DNA of 64,000 nt, from positions 434,001 through 498,000 of the forward strand of contig CANMSE010000004.1 of NCBI GenBank assembly GCA_947500555.1, written 5' to 3'. The translations under genes and the position numbers were made by a program. Of this stretch, positions 1-10,357 are shown in pieces; the stretch's first letter is position 1, and every line of letters begins with the position of its first letter. This DNA is from an uncultured Fulvivirga sp. Lineage in GTDB: Bacteria > Bacteroidota > Bacteroidia > Cytophagales > Cyclobacteriaceae. The notes below the pieces were generated by a model. The model was given only the letters and a program-made list of their open reading frames with translations. It did no database searches and was not told the DNA's origin.

Positions 1-1972
1 CTTCTGTGATGTTGAAAAGCTTTTTAGTATCTGATTCAGTCATTCCAATACCATTGTCTTCAATTGCTACTTCCATTTTGTCATTATCGGGAGATGTTTT
101 AATGATTACTTTTCCTCCTGGTTCTGTAAACTTTATGGCATTAGAAATTAAATTTCTGAATACTAGATCTATTGTCGGAGCATCGGCATAAACATGTCTG
201 GAACTAGATAAATCTAAATCTATCTCTATATTCTTTTGATCGGCACTTTCTTCCAGCAACTGGATATTTTTCTCTAGGATTTCGTTTAAATCTAACAACT
301 CTCGTTTTGGCTGAAGAGATTTAGTTTGGGATAAAGCCCATTGTAATAAGTTCTGTAACAAATTGACCAACTCTTCTGAAGAGTCTTTAAGGTTCTCCAA
401 ATAACGCTGTAGTTCTTTTTCGGATAAGTGCTTAAAATTTTCAGATAGTCCAGTTGAAAGAGACTTGAAGGCAGATAGTGGGCTGCGCAGATCATGAGCT
501 ATAATTGCGAAGAACTTGTCTTTGGCCGCATTGAGCTCTTCAAGACTTTCGTTTTTTAGTGAAAGCTCATTTTCTGATTGTTTTTTAAGTTGGTAGCTTC
601 TATATATAGCAACGATAATACTTAACAAAAGCAAGCCTAGAATGATAAAAAGCACTCTGTTTCTTTTTGACTGCTCAAGTTCAAGCTCATTAAGCTCGTT
701 TACTTTATTAAGTAGTTTAATTTCACTGTCTCTTTGAGAGATTTCAAAATTTGTCTCAAGTTTTGCTATATCTTCCAGTTTTTGCTGGTTTAATAGACCA
801 TCTGAATAAGCGACAAACTTTTCGTGATATTCAAGCGCAGTTTGATAATCATTTTTTATCTTATAAAGGTTGTAAAGGGTATTTAGTAATTCTTTATAGG
901 TTCCTATCCGTTTCAATTCTTCAGCTACTTCTAACGCATCCAAGGCAAATTTGGTAGCATTATTGATATCACCTGATTCTCTGTAAACAATGGAAAGGCT
1001 ATTCATTGAGCTCATTACTAAAGATTTGGCTTCAGCTTTCTGAAATATTCTTAAAGCTTTCAAATAGTTATCTTCAGACTTTTTCAAATTCCGTTTATCA
1101 TAATATGTACTACCGAGATTATAATAGGCATAAGCTACGCCTATGGTGTCTTGTAAACTTTGACTCATCTCCAGAGCTAGATTGTGTTGTAAAATTGCAC
1201 TATCATATTTTTTCAGTTGCCTATAAATATTGCCAGTATTCAAATAGCTAAAGCTCAAAGAGAAGGTATCTTTTTTTGCTTGCTGGATTTTGATTGATTT
1301 TTGGTTATACAACAAAGCCTTTTCAAAATTTTCTAGCCCTTTATAAACAATTGCCAGATTATTAAATGCAGTTGCAATTTCGTCTTGATCATTCAATTTT
1401 TTTTTTAATGCAAGTGAAGCTTGATAATTAGCTAAGGCTTCGACCATGTCACCCGCCTGAAAGTACGAACGGCCAAGGTTGTTATAGATAAAACTAACTC
1501 TGAGAGTATCTTTTAAGGTATTGAAATATTGTAAACTGGAATTAAAATTATTTATGGCAGATTGATAGTTATCCTGATTATGAAGTTCTAAACCTAAACT
1601 CATGTGGGCCTCTGCTTTTAAGGTATCATTATTGGTTAAGAGACTCATATTCAGAGCCTTTTTAATACTATCTACTCCGCTGTTATTCTGCTCACTTAGG
1701 GCAACACCTTGTAATAATAATGCTTTAATACCTTGGATTTTGTTATTTAGCGAACGTGCTAGTTCCTTAGCCTGAGCAGCATAATTTAAACTCTCTTCAA
1801 CTTGCTCAAACTGGCCTTCTGAAAAATAACTTAGTTGAATGAGCAACCGCAATTTTTCCTGACCAGTAGAATTGTGTAAGAGTACCTCCAGACTATCTCT
1901 ATAATTCTGTTTTTGGCCATAGGTATTAAAACAAGAGAGGAAGCATACAAAGGTCAAAAGCCAGATTCTCAT
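1..1972 (-). CDS. TPR-containing sensor histidine kinase (3' end outside window)
   Basis: The frame stays open to the window edge, so the C-terminus is missing. It begins with a signal peptide (MRIWLLTFVCFLSCF, then YGQ). About ten degenerate tetratricopeptide helices follow to roughly residue 400, then a membrane segment at about 439-458 (VLFIILGLLLLSIIVAIY) and a short coiled coil. The H-box FFAIIAHDLRSP puts the phospho-accepting His at residue 493. The N-box (LVFRNLISNAIKFTEPGG) and G1 box (EDNGIGM) follow; the F and G2 boxes lie outside. This is the usual Bacteroidetes layout with an extracytoplasmic TPR sensor and cytoplasmic kinase. No response regulator is visible. The gene diverges from the repeat lipoprotein across 137 bp. 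The ligand is unknown. Confidence 0.9.
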   Translation of the reverse strand, partial: MRIWLLTFVCFLSCFNTYGQKQNYRDSLEVLLHNSTGQEKLRLLIQLSYFSEGQFEQVEESLNYAAQAKELARSLNNKIQGIKALLLQGVALSEQNNSGVDSIKKALNMSLLTNNDTLKAEAHMSLGLELHNQDNYQSAINNFNSSLQYFNTLKDTLRVSFIYNNLGRSYFQAGDMVEALANYQASLALKKKLNDQDEIATAFNNLAIVYKGLENFEKALLYNQKSIKIQQAKKDTFSLSFSYLNTGNIYRQLKKYDSAILQHNLALEMSQSLQDTIGVAYAYYNLGSTYYDKRNLKKSEDNYLKALRIFQKAEAKSLVMSSMNSLSIVYRESGDINNATKFALDALEVAEELKRIGTYKELLNTLYNLYKIKNDYQTALEYHEKFVAYSDGLLNQQKLEDIAKLETNFEISQRDSEIKLLNKVNELNELELEQSKRNRVLFIILGLLLLSIIVAIYRSYQLKKQSENELSLKNESLEELNAAKDKFFAIIAHDLRSPLSAFKSLSTGLSENFKHLSEKELQRYLENLKDSSEELVNLLQNLLQWALSQTKSLQPKRELLDLNEILEKNIQLLEESADQKNIEIDLDLSSSRHVYADAPTIDLVFRNLISNAIKFTEPGGKVIIKTSPDNDKMEVAIEDNGIGMTESDTKKLFNITE

Positions 1973-2109
1973 TGAAAAATTATATGTTAAAGTGAATAGA
2001 TGATATATATCAGTAAAAATCCCTATACCCTATGATGGTATTTCCCTATTGAGCCTCATACGACATCATACTAATTTAGGCACGATAAATTTATAGACAA
2101 ATTGAAATC

Positions 2110-4128
2110 ATGAAACAAAACAAAAACTTTTATTTAGTTGTGCTTAATTGTTTGATCCTGTCGGTTTTTCTGGTGTTATCTGGTTGTGACAGCGATGACG
2201 ATGATCCGGCACCAATGCAGGTGACTGTGGATGCAGGTTCTGACCAGACTATAGAATTGGGACAAACCGTGAATTTGGCTGGGTCTGCCACTGGAGGAAT
2301 ATTAGTTTACCTTTGGGAAGTCACTGATCGTCCAGTTGGTAGTATTGCATTTATAAGCAACCCAACAGACGCAAACACAACTTTTCAGCCAGATGAAGCA
2401 GGTCAATATACATTGACTCTAACTGCTACCAATGAGGAATTGGCAACAGAATCTGATGAGTTGATACTTACTGTTCAACAGGGTGAAGGACCAGAGGAAA
2501 TAGGAGGAACCATTGGAACCGATTTGACATTGATAAATAGAATCGCAGATCCACTTCTTCCAGATTATATTGCATCTACTGATGTTTTTGTGAATGCTAC
2601 ATTGACTATAGAACCTGGCGTTCAAATTGTATTTGAAGACGATCGAGGAATGGCAGTTAGCTCTAGCGGAGCAATTATCTCTGTTGGTACAGCATCCGAA
2701 AATATCATATTTACTGGAGTACAAAAAACGAAGGGTTTCTGGAAAGGTTTGGAACTTGAATCTAATGACGATGATAATGAGTTGACCTATTGTATTGTAG
2801 AGTATGGTGGTAGTTCAGGTTTTGATGGAGCTGGGTTATTATCCAATTTAATTGTTCAGGAATCTGGAAGAGTAAAAATTACCAACTCTCAATTCACAAA
2901 CAGTGGCGGATATGGTTTGTATACCAGAACCTTGGAGTCAGCATTACCGCAATTTGCTAACAATGCATTGACAGATAATGTAGCCCCAATCATGACCAGA
3001 ATTAATCACTACCATTATTTTGACGCAGCATCAGACTATACTGGTAATACGGATGATTATGTCGATTCTTATTGGAGTAATGCGGATACAGATGAAAATG
3101 TAACATGGAATGCACTAAATGTACCTTATAGAATGGCAAATAATGTAGAGCAAATCGCTTCTGATATCACTATCATGCCGGGTGCAGAGTTTTTGGGGCA
3201 ACCTAACGGGGGCTTGGAAGTAACACCGAACGGTTCTTTAAATGCAGTTGGTACTGTGACTGATAATATAAGTTTCGTTGGAGAACAAGATGTGAGAGGT
3301 TATTGGAAAGGGTTAGCTATTGAGTCTAACAACACCAGTAATGAATTGACCCATGTAGTAATTTCCAATGGAGGAGAAGAGGGTTTTGACGGAGCCAATC
3401 TGAAAGCAAATATTATGGTAGATCAATCCGGAAGAGTAAAAATTACCAATACGATTTCATCAATGAGTGGAGGTTATGGATTGTATACACGACAGCTAGA
3501 ATCTGCATTGTCTGAGTTTGCTGATAATACATTTACTGATAACGTGGCACCCGTAATGACAAGAATTAATCATTATCATTATTTTGATTCTAATTCAGAC
3601 TATACTGGAAATGATGATGATTACATAGATAGCTACTGGTCTAATGTGGATGTAACGGCAGATGTTAGTTGGAACGCATTAAATGTGCCGTTCAGAATGG
3701 CAGATAATGTCGAGGAAATTGATGCAGATGTTACTATACAAGCAGGCGCTAATTTTATTGGCCAGCCAAATGGAGGATTTGAGGTAAATGCCAATGGATC
3801 ACTTAATGCTGTTGGTACTGTATCTTCTAAAATCACTTTTGTTGGAGAACAGGATGTTACTGGTTATTGGAAAGGTTTGAGGTTTTTATCAAATAACGCA
3901 AGCAACGTTTTGACACATACAGTTATTTCTAATGGAGGAGAAGAAGGTTTTGATGGAGCTAACAGAAAGGCTAATGTAGAAGTAGGTACAAGTGGAATAT
4001 TAACTTTAACTGATAGTGAAATTAGTAACAGTGGTGGTAACGGTATCCGAGTTCAATCAGGTGGAGGACTAACCCAATCGAATCTGATATTTAGTGGAAA
4101 TGTTGGCGATAATGTTTTTATGGATTAA
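2110..4128 (+). CDS. Repeat-containing surface lipoprotein with PKD-like domain
   Basis: A 672-residue exported lipoprotein. A hydrophobic signal ends in the lipobox LSGC, followed by an acidic DSDDDD stretch resembling the lipoprotein export signal that sends Bacteroidetes lipoproteins to the cell surface. Residues about 38-125 look like a PKD/Ig-type domain (VDAGSDQTIELGQTVNL). The rest is three copies of a 188-residue unit marked by G[FY]WKGL, GFDGA, GGYGLYTR and TRINHYHYFD; the third copy is cut short. The many Gly/Asn turns suggest a right-handed beta-helix. No catalytic motif is recognised, and an adhesin or binding role is only inference. A hairpin terminator follows the stop codon. 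Confidence 0.8.
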   Translation: MKQNKNFYLVVLNCLILSVFLVLSGCDSDDDDPAPMQVTVDAGSDQTIELGQTVNLAGSATGGILVYLWEVTDRPVGSIAFISNPTDANTTFQPDEAGQYTLTLTATNEELATESDELILTVQQGEGPEEIGGTIGTDLTLINRIADPLLPDYIASTDVFVNATLTIEPGVQIVFEDDRGMAVSSSGAIISVGTASENIIFTGVQKTKGFWKGLELESNDDDNELTYCIVEYGGSSGFDGAGLLSNLIVQESGRVKITNSQFTNSGGYGLYTRTLESALPQFANNALTDNVAPIMTRINHYHYFDAASDYTGNTDDYVDSYWSNADTDENVTWNALNVPYRMANNVEQIASDITIMPGAEFLGQPNGGLEVTPNGSLNAVGTVTDNISFVGEQDVRGYWKGLAIESNNTSNELTHVVISNGGEEGFDGANLKANIMVDQSGRVKITNTISSMSGGYGLYTRQLESALSEFADNTFTDNVAPVMTRINHYHYFDSNSDYTGNDDDYIDSYWSNVDVTADVSWNALNVPFRMADNVEEIDADVTIQAGANFIGQPNGGFEVNANGSLNAVGTVSSKITFVGEQDVTGYWKGLRFLSNNASNVLTHTVISNGGEEGFDGANRKANVEVGTSGILTLTDSEISNSGGNGIRVQSGGGLTQSNLIFSGNVGDNVFMD

Positions 4129-4149
4129 CGTATAGGTTGAAATAGTTTT

Positions 4150-4176
4150 AAAGCCACTGAGAGATCGGTGGCTTTT
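4150..4176. terminator. Bidirectional rho-independent terminator
   Basis: AAAGCCAC pairs with GTGGCTTT around a 10-nt loop, with a T-run on the + side. It lies between two convergent genes: the repeat lipoprotein and the GNAT acetyltransferase, whose TAA stop begins inside the stem. Confidence 0.75.
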
Positions 4177-4597
4177 ATATTTCCATAAAATACTCCAACT
4201 TATCTTCTCCAATTACTTCAAACCCCAATTGTTTATAAAGTAAGAAGGCAGGGTTTTTCTTTAGTACGCTCAGTCTTACAGATTTACTGTTTGTTTTGGC
4301 TTCTGAAATTATATCGTTTAGGAGTCTTTTTCCAATACCCTTCCCTTGATAATCAGGTAATAATTGAAACTGTAAAACCTCTGAATATGCTTTTCGATCA
4401 ATTTTCTTGATCATACCAACTACTTTTTCATCCTGATAAATTAGGCGAATACAGTCAAAATCTTCTTTGACAAGATTTATATGTTCTTTTTCAGAAAGAA
4501 AAATGCCTTGGTTTTCAAGATGTAAAACCATGGTTGCCTTCCTAAGCTCAAGAAGAAATGGAATATCTTCATTGCTTGCTCTCTTAAATGAAAACAT
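4175..4597 (-). CDS. GNAT-family N-acetyltransferase
   Basis: A 140-residue single-domain protein with the GNAT fold. The N-terminal strand is FKRASNEDIPFLLELRK. The acetyl-CoA pyrophosphate-binding motif A is LLPDYQGKGIGKRLL, matching Q/RxxGxG/A. A typical C-terminal segment follows (SVLKKNPAFLLYKQLGFEVIGED). It would move an acetyl group from acetyl-CoA to an amine; the substrate cannot be told. The start lies 2 bp after the icmF stop, so it is probably the last gene of that transcript. Confidence 0.85.
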   Translation of the reverse strand: MFSFKRASNEDIPFLLELRKATMVLHLENQGIFLSEKEHINLVKEDFDCIRLIYQDEKVVGMIKKIDRKAYSEVLQFQLLPDYQGKGIGKRLLNDIISEAKTNSKSVRLSVLKKNPAFLLYKQLGFEVIGEDKLEYFMEI

Positions 4598-4599
4598 AA

Positions 4600-7500
4600 C
4601 TACATATTCCTTCGGTATTGACCCCCGACATGAAATAGTGCTTCAGTTATTTGCCCTAAAGAGCAATACTTACAAGCTTCCATTAAGCCTTCGAAAATAT
4701 TCTTATTCTGAATGGCCGATTGTTGAATATCAGCTAAATGCTGATCAGACTTATCCTTATAAAGCTCCTGCAGATTATTAAGCATTTCAATTTGATATTC
4801 CTTCTCTTCTTTTGTTGCCCTTATTACTTCTTTGGGAAGAACAGTTGGAGACCCTTTTGAGCTTAAGAAAGTGTTTACACCAATAATTGGGAATTCACCG
4901 GTGTGCTTCAGCATTTCATAATGCAGACTTTCATCTTGTATTTTACCACGCTGATACATGGTTTCCATAGCACCCAATACTCCACCACGCTCAGTTATTC
5001 TGTCAAACTCTGTCAGCACAGCCTCTTCTACCAAATCAGTAAGCTCTTCTATTATAAATGATCCTTGCAGAGGGTTCTCATTTTTAGCAAGCCCCAGTTC
5101 TTTGTTTATAATAAGTTGTATAGCCATGGCTCGTCTCACCGACTCCTCTGTTGGGGTGGTAATAGCCTCATCATATGCGTTGGTATGTAAAGAGTTACAG
5201 TTATCATAGATGGCATACAAAGCTTGTAGCGTTGTTCTTATATCATTGAAATCAATTTCCTGAGCGTGTAATGAACGCCCGGAAGTCTGAATATGATATT
5301 TTAGCATTTGAGACCGAGCGTCAGCACCATACTTATCACGCATGGCTTTGGCCCATATCCTTCGAGCAACCCGACCAATGACAGCATATTCAGGGTCAAT
5401 ACCATTTGAAAAGAAGAATGATAAATTAGGTGCGAACTTATTGATGTCCATACCACGACTTAAGTAATACTCCACATACGTGAAGCCATTAGCCAGTGTA
5501 AATGCCAACTGTGTAATAGGGTTGGCTCCAGCCTCAGCTATATGGTAACCCGAAATAGAAACCGAGTAAAAGTTTCTAACATTCTGCTGAATGAAATATT
5601 CCTGAACATCTCCCATAAGTCGGAGAGCAAATTCAGTAGAGAATATACATGTATTTTGTGCCTGGTCTTCCTTAAGAATATCTGCCTGAACTGTACCTCT
5701 AACTGCTGCTAGTGTTTTGATTTTTATTTCATTGTAAACCTCAGTTGGTAGAACCTGGTCACCAGTAACACCAAGTAACATTAGACCAAGGCCATCATTA
5801 CCTTCAGGTAGCTTTCCTTGATATTTTGGCCTTGACTCAGTTTTGCCTTTATAGATTTCGCTGATTTTCTTTTCTACCCCTTTCTCCAGGCCATTTTCTT
5901 TGATATATAGCTCACATTGTTGATCAATTGCGGCATTTATGAAGAACCCTAATAGCATAGGAGCGGGGCCATTGATAGTCATGGAGACGGAAGTCATAGG
6001 ATCAGCTAAATTGAAGCCTGAATAAAGCTTTTTGGCATCATCCAGACAACAGATTGATACACCAGCATTACCAATTTTACCATAAATATCAGGCCTGTGA
6101 TCAGGGTCGTTACCATATAGTGTAACTGAATCAAAAGCAGTGGAAAGTCGATTAGCATCAGTATCCAAACTTAGATAATGAAACCTTCTGTTAGTTCTCT
6201 CAGGACCACCTTCTCCGGCAAACATCCTGGTAGGATCTTCACCCTCTCTTTTGAACGGGTAGATACCTGCTGTGTAGGGAAATTCGCCAGGTACATTTTC
6301 CTGTAGACTCCAGTTTAGTAGATCACCCCATGCTTCAAATTTTGGTAAGGCCACCTTTGGTATCTGTGAGTGTGAAAGAGACTCAGTATGCGTCTGAATC
6401 TTTATTTCTCGATCTCGTACTTTAAAAGTGTACACGGGTTCGGTATACTTCTTCTTTTTTTCTACCCACTCATCTAATAGTTTTTGATTACGAGGGTCAA
6501 AATCTAATGCAGTTTTCTCATAGACCTCTTCCAAACCTTTAATCAAGCGGTCTTTATCCTCAATAGAAGAATCTTTGAGTGTATCTATAGACTTTCTTAT
6601 ACTAAACAGTTTCTGAGCAACAGCAGCTTGTTCTCTGGCCCATTTATCATATGATCTATTGCTTTCGGATATTTCTGATAGGTATCTTGTTCTATTTGGT
6701 GGAATCACAAATATCTTTTCAGACATCTCATCAGTGATTTCAAAAGTAGATGCCAACTCAGCGCCTGTTTCCTTGACAATTTTCTGCATAATCTCCACAT
6801 ACAATCGGTTCATACCTGGATCATTAAACTGAGACGCTATTGTACCGAAAACAGGAATATCCTCTTCCTTAACATCCCAAAGCCCATGATTACGCTTATA
6901 CTGCTTTTTGACATCTCTAAGTGCATCAAGCGCTCCTCGTTTATCAAACTTATTGATGGCTATTACATCAGCAAAATCGAGCATATCAATTTTCTCCAAT
7001 TGTGTTGCTGCTCCATACTCTGGAGTCATCACATAAAGACTTACATCGGAGTGATCTGTAATTTCCGTGTCAGACTGACCTATTCCAGACGTTTCTAAAA
7101 TGATAAGGTCATAATTGGCTGCCTTCAAAACCTGAAGCGCTTCATTTACGTGTTTCGAAAGTGCTAAGTTAGATTGTCGTGTAGCCAATGAACGCATGTA
7201 AACACGATCATTTTTTATGGCGTTCATTCTTATTCTATCACCCAATAGAGCTCCACCTGTTTTTCTCTTTGATGGATCAACTGACACGATAGCAATATTC
7301 TTATCTTTAAAATCAATTAAAAATCTTCTTACTAATTCATCTACCAATGACGATTTACCTGCACCACCTGTTCCAGTTATTCCCAGAATAGGGGTCTTTA
7401 TATCTTTTGCCAGGTTATGCACCTGCTCAAAGTCACCCTGGGACTTTTCTGGGAAGTTTTCTGCAGCGGAAATGAGCCTGGCTATAGAAGGCACATCCTT

Positions 7501-7980
7501 TTTACTAAGATGTTTAACTTCTCCGTTTAGGTTATCTCCGGTAGGAAAGTCGCAACGTTCAATCATATCGTTGATCATCCCCTGGAGACCCATTTCTCTA
7601 CCATCATCGGGAGAGTAGATTCTAGTTACACCATATTCGTGTAATTCAGCAATTTCCTCTGGTAAAATAACACCACCACCACCGCCAAAAATCTTAATAT
7701 GTGCTGCACCTTTCTCTTTCAAAAGATCCCGCATATACTTAAAGTATTCTGTATGACCACCCTGGTAAGAGGTCATAGCTATAGCCTGAGCATCTTCCTG
7801 AATAGCAGTATTTACAACTTCTTCCACACTACGATCATGCCCTAAATGAATAACCTCACAGCCAGTGGCCTGGATTATTCTACGCATGATATTAATAGCA
7901 GCATCATGCCCATCAAAAAGACTGGCAGCAGTAACTATTCTAATCTTATTTTTAGGCTGATAGGGTGCAGCTTCCTTCAT
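4600..7980 (-). CDS. icmF: Fused isobutyryl-CoA mutase (IcmF-type B12 mutase with GTPase chaperone)
   Basis: An adenosylcobalamin-dependent acyl-CoA mutase with its own G-protein chaperone in one chain of 1126 residues, the length expected for IcmF. In order: a B12-binding domain with DxH at D23/H25 and a later GGGGG turn; a MeaI-type GTPase with P-loop GTGGAGKS at about 203-210 and NKFD; then the large TIM-barrel mutase half ([31 protein letters not shown]). The domain order excludes plain methylmalonyl-CoA mutase, where the small and large chains are separate. A longer reading from a TTG 36 nt upstream adds 12 unlikely residues, so the ATG was chosen. The expected role is branched-chain acyl-CoA metabolism (isobutyryl/n-butyryl, possibly isovaleryl/pivalyl). 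Confidence 0.93.
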   Translation of the reverse strand: MKEAAPYQPKNKIRIVTAASLFDGHDAAINIMRRIIQATGCEVIHLGHDRSVEEVVNTAIQEDAQAIAMTSYQGGHTEYFKYMRDLLKEKGAAHIKIFGGGGGVILPEEIAELHEYGVTRIYSPDDGREMGLQGMINDMIERCDFPTGDNLNGEVKHLSKKDVPSIARLISAAENFPEKSQGDFEQVHNLAKDIKTPILGITGTGGAGKSSLVDELVRRFLIDFKDKNIAIVSVDPSKRKTGGALLGDRIRMNAIKNDRVYMRSLATRQSNLALSKHVNEALQVLKAANYDLIILETSGIGQSDTEITDHSDVSLYVMTPEYGAATQLEKIDMLDFADVIAINKFDKRGALDALRDVKKQYKRNHGLWDVKEEDIPVFGTIASQFNDPGMNRLYVEIMQKIVKETGAELASTFEITDEMSEKIFVIPPNRTRYLSEISESNRSYDKWAREQAAVAQKLFSIRKSIDTLKDSSIEDKDRLIKGLEEVYEKTALDFDPRNQKLLDEWVEKKKKYTEPVYTFKVRDREIKIQTHTESLSHSQIPKVALPKFEAWGDLLNWSLQENVPGEFPYTAGIYPFKREGEDPTRMFAGEGGPERTNRRFHYLSLDTDANRLSTAFDSVTLYGNDPDHRPDIYGKIGNAGVSICCLDDAKKLYSGFNLADPMTSVSMTINGPAPMLLGFFINAAIDQQCELYIKENGLEKGVEKKISEIYKGKTESRPKYQGKLPEGNDGLGLMLLGVTGDQVLPTEVYNEIKIKTLAAVRGTVQADILKEDQAQNTCIFSTEFALRLMGDVQEYFIQQNVRNFYSVSISGYHIAEAGANPITQLAFTLANGFTYVEYYLSRGMDINKFAPNLSFFFSNGIDPEYAVIGRVARRIWAKAMRDKYGADARSQMLKYHIQTSGRSLHAQEIDFNDIRTTLQALYAIYDNCNSLHTNAYDEAITTPTEESVRRAMAIQLIINKELGLAKNENPLQGSFIIEELTDLVEEAVLTEFDRITERGGVLGAMETMYQRGKIQDESLHYEMLKHTGEFPIIGVNTFLSSKGSPTVLPKEVIRATKEEKEYQIEMLNNLQELYKDKSDQHLADIQQSAIQNKNIFEGLMEACKYCSLGQITEALFHVGGQYRRNM

Positions 7981-8036
7981 TTTTAACTGTTTAAAGCATG
8001 AAAAATTGGAAGGCAAATTTACTTATTAAGACTGGA

Positions 8037-8064
8037 TTTTACTAACAAGCATTAGTTAGTAAAA
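8037..8064 (-). terminator. Possible terminator hairpin after the patatin gene
   Basis: TTTTACTAAC and GTTAGTAAAA form a 10-bp stem with an 8-nt loop, just past the patatin stop codon and before icmF. The following T-run is poor, so it may only partly separate the two genes. Confidence 0.4.
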
Positions 8065-8068
8065 GAGG

Positions 8069-10357
8069 CTATTCATTTAGTAAGCGCTTTAATTTTTTAA
8101 TTGCTTCTTGGTTTTTACTCGTTTTGATATTCTCAATAATGCTGCGTTTTTCTTTACTGGTCAATCTCCAGCTAAGAGATGCACGTTTAATATTTACCAG
8201 TTTCAAACTATCTTCTCTTGACAAATTTTCTGATAGAAAATCACGTGGTACATACTGTACATCTACTCGTTCAATCCTTCCATCAAACCACTCTCTGGCA
8301 AATTCTATCTTATTATCATTGGTGATATCCTGCAAGCTTTCAAAATTTTGGTAGATGCTGCTTATAGGTAAGGTTGTTTTATCAAGCAATGACAAATTAG
8401 ATCTTCGTTCTATAGGACCATCTTTTTCAGAATCTCTAATAGAGATAATCACTACACCCGATGTATTTTCCGCTATCCAGTCCTTAAAGGCATATAAGAA
8501 CTGAACGGCATCGGAAATCCCAAAATTATCGGTGACGCCTGCATCCATTATATCTAACAGCGGATCACTGGGCAACGACACATTTGGCGTTATATAGGGG
8601 AATGCTGCACTCATACGCAGACCGCTTAAAAATCTTAAATTTTCACTTCCCTGTTCCTCAAAAAATCTCAAAAACTCAACGCCATTTATTTTGTCTCTTT
8701 TATAACTGGAATCAGTTGAGTTAAGCATATAAGACATTTTTTGAGGGGAGATATAAAGCTTTCGCCCATCATTTATGATAGTAGGCGCAAGTATCATCAT
8801 GGGGATCTCACTTTTAAATTCCGGCTCATAATATGCTTTTAAGGGTTTGTCTAAATATAGATTAGTATTCCTACTTAGTTGATTTTCAAAGGAATAACCA
8901 CGGTCTTTAGGGTACTCTATGCCCGCATATTCGAATTTTTGAAAACCTGCAAAAATATCATTCATCAATAAGCTAAAGATGATAGCATTTAAGTTATCAC
9001 TACCAATCCGATCAAGATATTCAGGGGAGTATAAGTTATTAATCAATCCACGCTTCTGTCTTAGAGCTAGCTCACGAAAGTAACTTGCACCTATCAGCCC
9101 TCCTGAAGCTCCCGTAATCAACATAGTATGCTTTAGCAGGCTACCATTAGTGGCACTATCAATAGTTTGAAGGCTATTGAGTGCCCATAGAGCTGCGCGT
9201 TGACCACCTCCACTTACACACACAAAGGCCATTTTGGGTTTTTGATCGTTTGGAAACTTAGCCTTCCAGTTATTTAGTATTTCAATGGTTGATTTTTTGT
9301 CCTGAGCTTTTAGTACTTCATTATTTGTTAAGGCCAGAATATCAAGGTTATAGGGTGGGTGATGATCAGAATAGCTAAGTCCGAAAGCTTTATAGGTAGT
9401 TCGGAAAAAGTCTTGTTGAACAACTAAATTTGCAATGACTAGTAGTGCAATGACTGCTGTAGTAGACCAATTTCCGAACCAGTAGCCAAAGGCTCCTGAA
9501 AACATCACAAAAATTGTGAAGAATAATACCGCACTAGCGGCTGCGGGTAACTGAAAAATTTCCAAATCTTTGAAAGTACCCATAGCTAAAATGACGGCAA
9601 AGATGAGTACTTGAATAATAACCAGATTAAAATGATTTTGATCAAAGACCTGAAGCACGGTTTCTTTGTCATAAAATCCCTTATAGGCATCTACATGTTC
9701 AGGAGAGAATTTGAGATTTAAGAAGCTATCTACACGAACTTGCTTTTTCCTTGCTATGTCCAGTTTTTTCATTGCGCTGGCCCGCGTGACTTTAATATTC
9801 TGTTTTAGCTTCTCATCGAGTTTACAAACTACGTATTTGAATATGTCTTTATTGGTAAACCAGAAGTAGGCAAATAGTGCCAAAGTCATTGCGAGATAGC
9901 CAGAAATCAGACCTCCTATAAGAATAGATAGCTGATCAAAATGTTGGTATTCATTGTTTGTTTGATACTTGATTATATACCCTACATAAATAATTAAGAA
10001 TGAGAATGGAATGATACTATTATTGAGGCTAAATACGGTAAAAGGTTTTGGGAGAGTACCTATAAATGAAAACCGATGACCATCCGTTATGTAAGTGGCA
10101 ATGTGAAACGCAATACTAAATCCCGCTATTGTTACTCCTACTATGAAGAAAGATAGAAAGCTCACTTTATTTAAATAGACAGGGTCTAGAAACAAGTACG
10201 GAACTCCAAGATATCTGCCTAGATTTCCTGAAACCATAGCAAACAAGACCACCCAACAAAGTAAGAGTATATGATTTCTCTTAAAATGATTGATTAATAA
10301 CTGTATTGGGAAAGAGTAGTAAAAAGATTGACTATACTGTTTAACCTTTCTGATCAT
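8069..10357 (-). CDS. Membrane-anchored patatin-like phospholipase
   Basis: A 762-residue protein. The N-terminal half has about seven hydrophobic segments (for example residues 30-45, 68-90, 115-130, 145-167, 245-260, 272-293, 300-315). The C-terminal half is a patatin domain with the glycine-rich oxyanion loop SGGGQRAA at about 382-389, the nucleophile elbow GASGG (Ser 418), and a late DAG in place of the usual DG[AG] carrying the dyad Asp. The expected activity is acyl ester hydrolysis of membrane lipids. Its ATG overlaps the stop of the methyltransferase gene by 4 bp (ATGA), indicating coupled translation. Confidence 0.85.
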   Translation of the reverse strand: MIRKVKQYSQSFYYSFPIQLLINHFKRNHILLLCWVVLFAMVSGNLGRYLGVPYLFLDPVYLNKVSFLSFFIVGVTIAGFSIAFHIATYITDGHRFSFIGTLPKPFTVFSLNNSIIPFSFLIIYVGYIIKYQTNNEYQHFDQLSILIGGLISGYLAMTLALFAYFWFTNKDIFKYVVCKLDEKLKQNIKVTRASAMKKLDIARKKQVRVDSFLNLKFSPEHVDAYKGFYDKETVLQVFDQNHFNLVIIQVLIFAVILAMGTFKDLEIFQLPAAASAVLFFTIFVMFSGAFGYWFGNWSTTAVIALLVIANLVVQQDFFRTTYKAFGLSYSDHHPPYNLDILALTNNEVLKAQDKKSTIEILNNWKAKFPNDQKPKMAFVCVSGGGQRAALWALNSLQTIDSATNGSLLKHTMLITGASGGLIGASYFRELALRQKRGLINNLYSPEYLDRIGSDNLNAIIFSLLMNDIFAGFQKFEYAGIEYPKDRGYSFENQLSRNTNLYLDKPLKAYYEPEFKSEIPMMILAPTIINDGRKLYISPQKMSYMLNSTDSSYKRDKINGVEFLRFFEEQGSENLRFLSGLRMSAAFPYITPNVSLPSDPLLDIMDAGVTDNFGISDAVQFLYAFKDWIAENTSGVVIISIRDSEKDGPIERRSNLSLLDKTTLPISSIYQNFESLQDITNDNKIEFAREWFDGRIERVDVQYVPRDFLSENLSREDSLKLVNIKRASLSWRLTSKEKRSIIENIKTSKNQEAIKKLKRLLNE

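Noticed and set aside
2419..2724. 101-codon minus-strand frame inside the repeat lipoprotein
   Set aside because: Cys/Asn/Ser-rich shadow of the opposite strand of a well-supported gene.
2540..4110. Regular repeats considered as a CRISPR-like or tandem non-coding array
   Set aside because: The 564-bp units are in frame and code for conserved protein blocks; there are no short direct repeats with spacers.
4600..7980. Ordinary methylmalonyl-CoA mutase
   Set aside because: The order B12 domain, GTPase, mutase in one chain is the IcmF architecture, not MutA/MutB.
7981..8016. TTG start that would lengthen IcmF by 12 residues
   Set aside because: The added residues do not match the family's start, and an ATG directly before the B12 domain gives normal length.
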